Translations under genes and position numbers: made by a program | NCBI GenBank assembly: GCA_963848825.1 | Contig: CAWKFA010000004.1 | Coordinates: 124,001-188,000, forward strand | Direction of reading: 5' to 3' | DNA length: 64,000 nucleotides | Source: CAVVSQ01 sp963848825 | GTDB taxonomy: Bacteria; Planctomycetota; Planctomycetia; Gemmatales; Gemmataceae | Shown: in pieces, positions 32,712 through 42,146 of the stretch | Numbering within the stretch: position 1 is the stretch's first letter | Layout: each line of letters opens with the position of its first letter | Notes under the pieces: generated by a model | Databases searched by the model: none | What the model saw: the letters and a program-made list of their open reading frames with translations, nothing else | What the model was told of the DNA's origin: nothing

Positions 32712-34645
32712 TATTTCACGAGCCCCCGCTGACGCAGGTAGGTGAGGACCAGGCGGTCGAACGGCACCTGATTGCTGGTGAACAGGCACGTGATGCCGCG
32801 GCGGACACAAAAATCGTTGAGCGTCCTTTGGAAGGCCGCCAGGTTTTGCTTGTATTTTTTGAGAGAGGCCCGCTCACCGTGATCTCCGCTTCATCTTCAT
32901 CTTCGACATCGATGAGCTTGAGATCACCGACGATTTCCGGCTCGATCTCTTCGTGCGACAAAATCTGAATCAGGTAGATGTCGAACTGGCGGGCGACCAG
33001 GTAACGCAGCGCATCTTCGTAGCCGCCCTTGTCCATGAAGTCGGAGAGCAGGACGACGATCCCCTTGCCGCTGGATTTGATGCTGAAGGTCCGCAACGCC
33101 TCACGAAGATTGCTTGGCCCGGCCGGCTGGATATTTTCCAGGAATTTAAGCGCTCGGCCGACGCTTTTGCGGCCCCGCAATGCCGGCAGGCTTTGCGTGA
33201 GCCGGTCGTTGAACGCTTCGAGGACCACCCGGTCCATGTTCACCAGGCCGACAAAGGCCAGGGCCGCCGCCACTTGCTTGGCAAAATGGAGTTTGGTGGG
33301 CGTGCCAAAATCCATGGACAGGCTGTTATCGATCAACACATAAAAATGCAGGTCCTCTTCTTCCATGAACAGGCGAATAAACAGCCGGTCGAGCCGGGCA
33401 AAGAGGTTCCAGTCGAGAAAGCGCAGGTCGTCCCCCTTGACGTAGTTGCGGTAGTCGGCGAACTCGACGCTCTGCCCCTTGCGCTTGCTGCGGCGTTCCC
33501 CTTTCATCACGCCGAGAAAGATCTTCCGCGACACCAGCTCGAGTTGTTCGAGGCGGGCCAGGAATTGCGGATCGAGCCAGCGGTTGCGTGGATGATGGGA
33601 TTCATTTTGAGGTTCTAACCCGGTTCGTATGTTCGCGCCTGTCTCGGCCGCCTTTTCCTTCACCTCTTTCATGATGTCCATGAGGATCGTGTCGGCCGCG
33701 ATGTTCTCCGCCTGCGCCTCGAAGTTGAGCAGAATGCGATGGCGCAGCGCGGGCAGATAAACCTGGCGAATGTCCTCGAAGCTGACGTTGTAACGGCCGT
33801 CCAGCAGCGCCCGCACCTTGCCCGCCAGGACCAGTGTCTGGGCACCGCGCGGGCTGGCGCCGCAGCGAATAAGTTTATTCGTGATGGCGGCGGCGAACTC
33901 GCCCTGCGGATGCGTCGCCAGAATCAGCCGAATGGCATAGTCCTGCACCGGCGGCGCGACGAGCACCTCGCGAATCAGTTGCTGCCAGTGGCGGATTTGC
34001 TCGCCATCCATGACCTGGCTGACCGTTGGCTGCTCCTTCTTCGTGGTGCGATCCAGGATGAGATGCATCTCCGCGCGCGAGGCATAATTGACGACCAGCT
34101 TGAAAAAAAAGCGATCGAGCTGGGCTTCCGGCAAGGGATAGGTGCCTTCCTGCTCGATCGGGTTTTGCGTGGCCATCACGAAGAACGGCTCTTCCAGACG
34201 ATGGATGGTGCCGCCCACCGTGACGCTGTGCTCCTGCATGGCTTCGAGCAGGGCCGACTGCGTTTTGGGCGTGGCGCGGTTGATCTCGTCGGCCAGCACG
34301 ATCTGGGCGAACAGCGGGCCGGGCTGAAAGCTGAAGACACGCTGGCCTTCGGGCGTCTCGTTGATGATGTTGGTGCCGATGATGTCCGACGGCATCAGGT
34401 CCGGCGTGAACTGGATGCGATTGAACTTCAGGTCGAGCACCTGGGCCAGCGTCCGCACCAGCAGCGTCTTGCCCAGGCCCGGCACGCCTTCCAGCAAGCG
34501 CGTGCCCGCCCACGAACAAGCAGGTCAGGATGCCATGGACGATGTCGTGACTGCCGACGATGACCTTGGCGATCTCCTGAAAGACCTTGTCGTATTCCTG
34601 GCGAAATTGACCGGCACGTTCCTGAAGCGGAATCGGCGAACTCAT
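32711..34645 (-). pseudogene. MoxR-family AAA+ ATPase joined to a DUF58 protein; several indels
   Basis: MoxR starts at ATG 34645 (MSSPIPLQERAGQFRQEYDK). One extra T near 34497 shifts the frame before the P-loop EGVPGLGKTLLVRTL. Walker B VLADEINRATPKTQSALLEA and sensor ATQNPIEQEGTYPLPEAQLD follow. From 33600 the same frame runs into a DUF58 domain: RWLDPQFLARLEQLELVSRK, VEFADYRNYVKGDDLRFLDW, YVLIDNSLSMDFG. A natural start ATG (MNPII) sits at about 33597 in another frame, so the apparent fusion may result from one indel and two genes are likely. At about 32872 a base is missing from an A run; corrected, DUF58 ends RRGITCLFTSNQVPFDRLVL and TAA at 32713-32711. MoxR-type ATPases act with VWA proteins as chaperone-like machines. 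Confidence 0.85.
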
Positions 34646-34718
34646 GCGACGTCCTTCGTAAATAGAGATAGCAACGTGCCCAGGTCTCGCGGGCGCAACG
34701 TCGCCGGTAGGCATGCTG

Positions 34719-37700
34719 TTATTTCGGTTTATCCTTGTCACGGTCTTCCATGGCTTTTTTCTTGGCGCGCATCAGCCGGGTCGCGAAGTCCGCCTCTTGC
34801 TCCACGCGGGCTTGGGCGGCGCTGGCTTTTTTGGCTCTGGCGCGGCTTTGCCGGCGACGGTTGCCGCGTCGGCCAGGGGCAGTACCGGTCCCGACTCGCT
34901 ACTTTCGAAGCGCTGGCCGGCTTTCTGCTTTTCCAGACTCTCTCCCGACTCGGCCTTGCGCGATTGCAAGCGCTCGAGAAACACGGTCGTCGGCGCCAGC
35001 GACTCGTGCCGGCGAACCTTGCTCCACAAGGCTGACGCCCGGCGCCCAGGCTGCCTCCGGTTCGACGGCGATGCGGCGCGTGGCCACATCCAGGAGCAAG
35101 CAGATGCCGGCCAGCACAACGAGCCAGAACCACAGCGGCTGAAGACTCTGCTGGCTGATCGGGTTCGTCGCGAAAGACGTCGCCGGACAGGGCCGCCTGC
35201 TGCAAGGTTTTGGCGTCCTCGGCGTAGGCTTTGCCGCCGGTGATCGCTGCTGATTTTTTCCAGCAGCGCGCCGTTGCTTTCCATCTCGGCGAACTCAGGC
35301 GAATACGGAATGGTCACGCTGCCGCGGACGTTATCGACGAATCTCCTTGCCTCCCTTGTTCCAGGTCGCCTGGATGTTGAGGAAATAGGAGCCGACCTCA
35401 TCGGCGGGAACTTCCGCTTCGTAGACGCCCGCGCTTTTTTGCTCGAACTCGATGTCCACCTTGCGGCTATCCGGCCCCTTGAACGTCGGCGACATGATGC
35501 CCGGCCTTCAGCTTGACGTTGGTCAGCGGCGTCTTGTCGGCGTCGCTGTCGTTGGCCTCGACGATGACGCGAACCTTGCCGTCGCGCTGCTCGGTCGTCA
35601 GTTGCAAAAATTTGCCGGTGTCGCCCGTCCGCAGCGCGTAATCGACCGTCTGCTCCCAGAACTTGACGTACATGTCGGAGCTGGCCCAGTCCTTGTCCCA
35701 GTAATTCTCCTTCTCCGCAAGAGCGAACGGGCGTCGCTGGTGAAGGCCACGGCCTTGCCCAGGCCATATTGCCAGTACGCCAGGATCGGGAAGTTCGTTT
35801 CGCCGATCTTCGGCGTCTCGATGGGCACTTCCACCAGCGGCGATGGCCGGCGTGTCGTGCGCACGAAGCCGTAGAGGTCTTCCAGGTCGCCCATGCCTTC
35901 GGTCGGGCCCGGCCGCGAAAGAGCAGCTTGGGCGTGAAACTTCTTGTCATGAACGAACGACTGGCTGACCAGCCGGCTTTCCTTGATGTAGATGGCCGGC
36001 AATTCGGCGGGGTCCTTGATGTGGTAGGCCCGGCCGCCCGTCAGCTTGGCGACCGCGGCCATCTTCTGGACTCCGTCTGGCCGTGCGTGGTGATGCACAC
36101 GGTCGTGCAGGTGATCTTGGCGGCTTTGATTTTGGCCAGCAGCGGCGGGTTGAGGCCCCAGTGATCGCCGTCGCTGATGAAGATGATGTGCTTGGTGCCG
36201 AGGCCATAGAGCGGGTTCGTCAGCTCCTTGTGAGCCATGATGAAGAACGGGATCGGCGTCGGGCATGTCGCCGGGCATCATGTCATTCAGCTTGGCGATC
36301 AGGGCCGCTTTGTTGTTGCCGATCTCCTGGAAGGGAATGTGCCAGGTCGGCCGCCGCCGGCTGAGCCGTGGTCGTAATAGGCGACGCCGACCATGTCCAT
36401 CGGCGACAGCTTTTCGATGGCCAGCTTGGCGATCTTGCGCTGCCAGGCGTTGCCGTCGGCCATTTCCGAGGCGTGCATGATCTGCACCAGGCCGCTCTTG
36501 CCTTCGACCTTGATCGACTTGAGATCGCTGGTGACCGGCAGCGCCTTTTCCAGCTCGGTGCCCTGCCAGCCGCCGGCGCCGAAGCTTTGCGGGCCGCCGA
36601 TCATGATGAGGCCCGCGCCCTGATCGTGCGTGTTGGCGCGGAGGACTTTCTGTTGCTCCTCGGTGAGCTCCTCGGCGGGAATGTTGGCCAGGACGACGGC
36701 ATCGAACTTGGCCAGCACCATGGCGAGCTTGGCGGGGTCCTGCGGCAGGCTCCTCGGCTCGACGGTGACGATCTTGAGGCTCGGCTTGGCCTTTTGCAGG
36801 CGATCCACGAAGCAGCTTGATGATCGCCCAGCTTTCGGCTCGATGACCAGAAGCGCTCGCTGGCCGCGTGCCATGACGCTGGCGCTGGCGCGGTTATTTT
36901 CCACGCGGTCGCCGGGCAGCTTATCCATGATGACCTGGCCCCGAGCGTTTTCCACATGAATGGGCACGAACTTGGCTTCGTACGTGAAGGCGTCTTCTTT
37001 CTTGGAGCCGGGCTTGCTGGAAGTAGTAGACGTTGAGGCCCGGCCGCAGCTTGACCTTGGTTTCGAAGATCGGCATGCCCTCGAAAACCGGCTGATCGTC
37101 GATCATGTCGAGGCTGGTCTTGGTCAGTTGCAAGCTGCCGACGACGATATCCGGATGGAAGCTGCGCAGGACGATGCGAATGGGCAGGCGCGTATCCTTG
37201 TCGGTATGCGGCGGCACTTCGACGCGATCGACCAGCACTTCGTTGGGATTGCGGTTGCCCGCGGCGAGCGGGACGACATCGATCTGCACGCCGTTTTGCC
37301 GGGCGATGCGCGCCTGCTCCTCGGCCTGGCCGATGTTCTCGTTGCCGTCGCTGATGAGGACGATGCGCTTGGCCGTGCCTTCCGGAAAGGAGGCCAGGGC
37401 GAGCTTGATGGCCGACGCGATATCGGTATAGGTGTCGTCGATGGGGCTGTTGATCTTGCGGAAACGCAGCTTGCACGACGGCGGGCGGCAGTTCCAGGCG
37501 CGGGCGGCGGCCGAAGACGATGACGCCGGCGCGGTCCTCCTGCTTGCCGGCGTTTGGCGACCGATTCATTGATAAAGCTCATGAGCCGTTCTTTGCGCAG
37601 ATCTTCACCGCGTCATGTCTGGATCGGGCGGAATGCTCAGCGACCGGTCCCAGACGAACAAAACGGTCAAGATTTTCATCCTGCTTGCGGGCATGGGTTT

Positions 37701-38220
37701 CCGCCAGGGCCAGCGTCACGAAGCGCGATGCCCAGGCAGCGCAGGCCGATGGCGACCCAGCGCCGCACCGGCCCCAGCCCGGAGAGACTGCGAAAGCTGA
37801 GCCACACAATGAGCGGCAACAGTAACAACAGAAGCAGCCACCAGGGCTCAAGCGGCTCGATGGTGAAAAGAAAACGCCCGGCGACGCCCAGGGCATCGGC
37901 CAGCGGTTCAAGGATCACGCCCCGAGGCCAAAAAGCAACGCCGCCCCGCAAAAAATAGCCGGCCGGAGCATACCAGGCACCGGTGACGATAACATTCAAA
38001 AGCAACAGCGCCAGCGCTGCCAGGGCCATGGCGGCGATCCAGAAGCCCCAATCTTCGGCAAAGCAGCCGCCCAGGCCCAACGAAAATAAGCTCGCAGCCG
38101 TGAGCAGCAAAGGGAGCGACCAGGGCGCTGAGCCCGTCGTACCCAAAAGAGATAGCCTGCCAGCGCGAGGGCCAGGACAAGAATGGATAAGGCCAACCAA
38201 TTTAAGTGCACAAAATCCAT
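34719..38220 (-). pseudogene. Large VWA / glutamine-amidotransferase-like membrane protein, many frameshifts
   Basis: About 1,160 codons if repaired. Start ATG 38220 (MDFVHLNWLALSILVLALAL), then hydrophobic segments to about 37700. A first VWA-like site, VLFVWDRSLSIPPD, lies at about 37640. Then PLAAGNRNPNEVLVDRVEVP (about 37270), a GATase1-like stretch NTHDQGAGLIMIGGPQSFGA (about 36600) and a second VWA-like region KLSPMDMVGVAYYDHG (about 36400) with GTKHIIFISDGDHWGLNPPL (about 36170). C-terminal half: KMAAVAKLTGGRAYHIKDPA, VEVPIETPKIGETNFPILAY, a TM region near 35080 and a charged tail ending at TAA 34721-34719. At least eight indels break it. First large gene of the MoxR operon after the NHL lipoprotein. 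Confidence 0.75.
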
Positions 38221-38286
38221 ACAGGCTCGAAGCGTTGACCGGCGGGACGTACGGGGCAGCGATCCCCGATTGTGCACGCTCCCGCG

Positions 38287-39227
38287 TCAGAAATCAATCC
38301 TTTGCACTCTGTCATTTTCACTATCCACCACATGGACCCTGCCCCGGCTATCGACAGCCAGCGCCCACGGGTTCGCCAAATGACCCGGCTCCCGGCCCGA
38401 CGCACCCCAGACTCCCAGGGATTTGCCGGTCATGGTGAACTTCTGCACGCGATTATTGCCATACTCCACCACATAAAGCGCTGGCGATGCACCAAGCCCA
38501 AAGGCCAGATCATAGGGATAAGAAAGCTGGCCCGGCCCGGTGCCGGCCTCACCCAACGTACGCACGAAAACACCCTCCGTCGTGAAAACCTGAATACGAT
38601 GATTGCAGGCATCGGCGAGATAAAGGTTTTCATCCGGCCCCAGCGTCATGGCCCGAATCCGCGCAAACTGGCCGACGTCCGAACCCGGACTGCCCCAGCA
38701 CTTCAAAAAGTTCCCCTGCGCGTCAAGCTTGGTGATGCGTTGATTGTCGCCGAATTCCGCGATATAAAAGTTGCCTTCCTTGTCGCGCAGGCAATCGCTG
38801 ATGTAACTTAATTGGCCCGGCTCGGTGCCGACGGTGCCGCCGATGGTCCGTAGCAGCTTGCCTTCGGGAGAATAAATGCGCACGCAGTGATAGTGCGAAT
38901 CGCTGACCACGACGTTGTCGTCTTTGTCGATGCTCAACCCGCTGGGCCGTCCATTGCGATAATCGGGCGGCGTCCAGGAATAGCCGAGAAACTTGCCGTC
39001 ACGATCAAAGGCCTGGATCCGTGCGGTCCAATCGACCAAATAAAGCCGATCCTGGGAATCGATGGCAATGGCCCGCGGCTTGACGAGTTCGCCGTCGGCG
39101 ACGCCCCGTTTGCCCCAAACGTGTTCAGGCGTTGTGCCGCGGCGCCGCAGCCCGCCACCAATGCCAGGAGCAGCATCAGGTAGGGCCATTGCCGAGAGAG
39201 CCGCGAATGCAGGGGCCAAGCCAACAT
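38287..39227 (-). pseudogene. NHL-repeat lipoprotein, one frameshift at the signal peptide
   Basis: A lipoprotein signal (MLAWPLHSRLSRQWPYLMLL, lipobox LVAGC) starts at 39227. A shift near 39145 then leads to the main frame (about 39140-38287) with EHVWGKRGVADGELVKPRAI and at least five NHL repeats of about 42-48 residues, each with a variant of P.gialD..gn.yvaD...rrvq.fd, such as RAIAIDSQDRLYLVDWTARI and RAMTLGPDENLYLADACNHR. Six-bladed propeller facing the periplasm is expected; ligand unknown. The following VWA gene starts 66 bases downstream. Confidence 0.82.
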
Positions 39228-39313
39228 GCGTGGAGATACCGAAAGGTAACCGGGGGGCAGGAAACCATCCTAGCGTAGCACCGGGCAAGGAGAAATAATA
39301 CAAAATAAGCGAT

Positions 39314-39454
39314 ATGGAAAATCTGGCATCTGTTATCGGCCCATCAATCGTTGTCTTCCTGATCTGCTTTTGCCCTTTTTTTCTAATGTTCCTGTTCAGA
39401 AAAAAGACACAGAATGAGCAGGCTTCGTCGCGATCCGACGAAATACCGAACTGA
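39314..39454 (+). CDS. Small single-pass membrane protein (putative)
   Basis: 46 residues: an N-terminal hydrophobic segment (VIGPSIVVFLICFCPFFLMF, residues 8-27), then a basic-polar tail with RKKTQNEQASSRSDE. Orientation would put the tail in the cytoplasm. A possible AAGGAG is about 22 bases upstream, too far to be convincing. It is divergent from the NHL gene. Amino-acid composition is sensible, so it is listed with low confidence. Confidence 0.35.
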   Translation: MENLASVIGPSIVVFLICFCPFFLMFLFRKKTQNEQASSRSDEIPN

Positions 39455-39525
39455 GCCAGCTAGAGGTCTTAGAGCAAACACGTCTGTTGCCGGGGGCGCC
39501 CCGGCAAAAGGGCATCGTGCTCAAG

Positions 39526-40024
39526 AAGAAGCTGAAGGGGTCTTCAGGGAAAAGGTCACTTCGCGGTCAAGCAGGGTCATCCGGAGTACCGGATAACCCT
39601 GCCACAACAGACTAATTGTTGGATGATCCGGGCATCCGGCGAGTTTAGTTATTGAGGCGTTGTGGCAGGGTTATGCATGTACTCGTGCATGACCCTGACT
39701 GCGGTAGGAACGGCTGTAGCGATGACTTTACTTTTTGATTAAAATGATCGAATTTAGTTATTGAAGCGTTGTGGCAGGGTTATGCATGTACTCGTGCATG
39801 ACCCTGACTGCGGTGAATAGATCACACCACCGCCTAAATGGGGCATATTTCTCACGATTGAAATGGAGAGTGTGCCACGGATAAACTCACGAAGAAGCTG
39901 AAGGGGTCTTCAGGGAAAAGGTCACTTCACGGTGAAGCAGGGTCATCCGGAGTACCGGATAACCCTGCCACATCAGACTAATTGTTGCATGATCCGGGCA
40001 CCCGGCGAGTTTAGTTATTGAGGC
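39526..40024. repeat. Structured direct repeats with nested palindromes
   Basis: A 133-bp sequence at 39526-39658 recurs at 39892-40024 with few differences (offset 366). A second repeat of about 67 bp, 39641-39714, recurs at 39750-39816. Each holds palindromes: CAGGGTCATCCGG paired with CCGGATAACCCTG around AGTA, and CAGGGTTATGCAT paired with GTGCATGACCCTG. In addition ACCCTGCCACAAC (about 39598) pairs with GTTGTGGCAGGGT (39659). No gene is visible between 39455 and 40020. Confidence 0.8.
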
Positions 40025-41408
40025 TCTTCGTGAAGTCGAGTGGGTGAATTCAGGCGTCCAGACCCCCTGAGAGCTGATTATTTGCTGCAAAAACGTTCTT
40101 TTCTTTCGAGGGGAAATCTGTATTGATGGACCTATGCCATCAACTCGACAAATACGCGATGTCTATCGGTTCCCTGGGTTCGATCCTTTGGCCAGCGTCC
40201 ATGGGATCTTTGGCGATCCGGTCGCTGTGGTCGTCACCCTCCAGCGGCGCCGAAAAAAACGGCCTGTGGGGTTTGTGGTCAGGTGTCTGCCGCGTTTTAC
40301 GATCAAAGGTCACGCCGTGTCCGCGACCTTTCCTGTGGCGACAAGCGCGTTTACCTCGATTTCTCGATTCGTCGAGTAGCGTGTTCGTGGTGCGCTGGCG
40401 TGAAGACCGAAAGTCTGGACTGGCTTGCCGACAATCCGTTTTACACGAAACGGTTTGCCTACTTCGTGGGACGGCGTTGCCGGGACAGTTCGGTCAAGGC
40501 CGTGGCCGACGAACTGACCTTGGATTGGCATACCGTCAAGGAGTTGGACAAGCAGTACATGGCCGAGCAACTTCGACGGGCCAAACAACCTGCCCCCAGG
40601 GCGATTGGCATCGACGAAATTGCTATCGGCAAAGGCCACAGCTACCGCATTGTAGTCAGCGACCTGATTCGGGGGCGGCCCATATGGTTCGGCGGCAAGG
40701 ATCGCTCCGAGGAAAGCATGGACGCCTTCTTTGCTTGGCTGGGCCCCGAAAAATCCAGCAAAATCCGCCTGGCGGTCATGGACATGTGGAAGGCGTTCCA
40801 CAGTTCCACCCGCAAGAAAGGAAATGCCCCACAAGCCCTGATTATCTACGACAAGTTCCATGTGCTGCGCCATTTGCAAGATGCTTTGGACACGGTTCGC
40901 AAGAAAGAATACGGCCGGCTGACGGGGCCTGGCCGACGTTATATCAAGGGGCAAAAGTATGCTTTGTTGTCGCGTTGCGCAACCTCACTCTGAAGGGTAG
41001 AAAAGCGTTGAAGCTATTATTCAACGCCAACAAGCGACTATACAAAGCCTACCTCCTCAAGGAGTCTTTCGAACAGCTCTGGAGCTACGAGTCTCCCGGT
41101 TGGGCCCTACGCTTTTTCTCCAATTGGGTGGAGTCCCTCAGGTGGCAACGCTTAAAACCCTACGAGGAATTCGCGAACTTGATCCAGAGCCATTGGGACG
41201 GCATCGTGGCTTATTGTCATGCCAACAACAAAGTGGCCCTGGGATTCGTCGAGGGTCTCAACAACAAAATACGCGTCATCCAGCGACGCGCCTACGGCTT
41301 CCGCGATGAGGAATATCTACGTCTGAAAATCCTCACGTGCATGCTCCCAAAGCTTTGAAATAGGTAAGATGATCTACTTTTTTACCCACTCGACTTCACG
41401 AAGAGCCT
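40021..41408. mobile_element. ISL3-family insertion sequence
   Basis: 1,388 bp bounded by perfect 25-bp inverted repeats (40021-40045 and 41384-41408, beginning AGGCTCTTCGTGAAG). The flanks AGTTATTG (40013-40020) and AGTTAATG (41410-41417) match at 7 of 8 positions, compatible with the 8-bp target duplication of ISL3, although one base separates the right copy from the repeat. The element interrupts the second copy of the palindromic repeat. It carries one transposase gene, itself frameshifted. Confidence 0.88.
40134..41358 (+). pseudogene. ISL3-family transposase, two frameshifts
   Basis: About 408 codons in three frames. Piece 1 (40134 to about 40280) is the N-terminus (GFDPLASVHGIFGDPVAVVV). 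Piece 2 (about 40283-40960) has a zinc-ribbon remnant (VACSWCAGVKTESLDW), RRCRDSSVKAVADELTLDWH, the first catalytic Asp in AIGIDEIAIGKGHSY and the second in LAVMDMWKAFHSS. Piece 3 (about 40965-41358) has LGFVEGLNNKIRVIQRRAYG with the catalytic Glu and the family-typical FRDEEYLRLKI. Order and spacing of the DDE residues agree with ISL3. As read, it cannot make a full enzyme. Confidence 0.85.
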
Positions 41409-41473
41409 AAGTTAATGATAGCAACTCCGATCCCTGTTTGCCGCTCATTTGCCTGGCGGCTATCCTTGACCTA

Positions 41474-42043
41474 ATGAACGAGGTCACCCGCATTCTGAGC
41501 GCCATCGAGAAAGGCGACCCGCACGCCGCCGAACAACTTCTGGCTTTGGTCTACAACGAACTGCGCAAGGTGGCGGCCGAGAAGATAGCGAACGAAAAAC
41601 CTGGCCAAACACTTCAAGCCACCGCACTGGTTCACGAGGCGTACCTGCGGCTAGTGGAAGTGAAGCGAACGCAACAGTGGAATAGCCGCGGGCACTTCTT
41701 TGCCGCGGCAGCCGAAGCCATGCGGCGAATTCTGATTGAGCAAGCTCGACACAAGGCTAGCGCGAAAGCGGGCGGAAAGCTCCAACGGGTAGACTTTTCG
41801 GAGATAGAGCCCGCCATTCCGGGACCCCGAGTCGATATATTGGCCCTGGGGGAAGCGCTGGAAAAGCTGGAGCAGGTCGATCCTAGGGCGGCAGCGATTG
41901 TGAAGGTGCGGTTTTTCGCGGGCCTCACAACCGAAGAGGCCGCATGCGCGCTCGGTGTGTCGCTTGCTACCGCCGAGAATGACTGGGCGTATGCCAAATC
42001 GTACTTGCGGATTCAGCTCTCCGACTCCGAAAGCCGCCTCTGA
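41474..42043 (+). CDS. ECF-type RNA polymerase sigma factor
   Basis: 189 residues from the ATG at 41474 (MNEVTRILSAIEKGDPHAAE), preferred to the upstream ATG at 41438 because family members start this way. Region 2: LLALVYNELRKVAAEKI and TLQATALVHEAYLRLVEV, then GHFFAAAAEAMRRILIEQAR. Region 4: QVDPRAAAIVKVRFFAGLTT and ALGVSLATAENDWAYAKSYL. It matches the ECF class expanded in planctomycetes and acidobacteria that sits next to Ser/Thr kinases; the kinase gene starts 104 bases downstream. It probably responds to that kinase and directs transcription of nearby or surface genes (inference). Confidence 0.9.
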   Translation: MNEVTRILSAIEKGDPHAAEQLLALVYNELRKVAAEKIANEKPGQTLQATALVHEAYLRLVEVKRTQQWNSRGHFFAAAAEAMRRILIEQARHKASAKAGGKLQRVDFSEIEPAIPGPRVDILALGEALEKLEQVDPRAAAIVKVRFFAGLTTEEAACALGVSLATAENDWAYAKSYLRIQLSDSESRL

Positions 42044-42146
42044 GCCAGCACCCCTCGCCAATTATTTACACAAAAACGTTAGGGGAATCAGGAGCGAATT
42101 ACGCACTGATTAATAGAGCGACTTCGCGTCGCATTGCGAGTGAACC

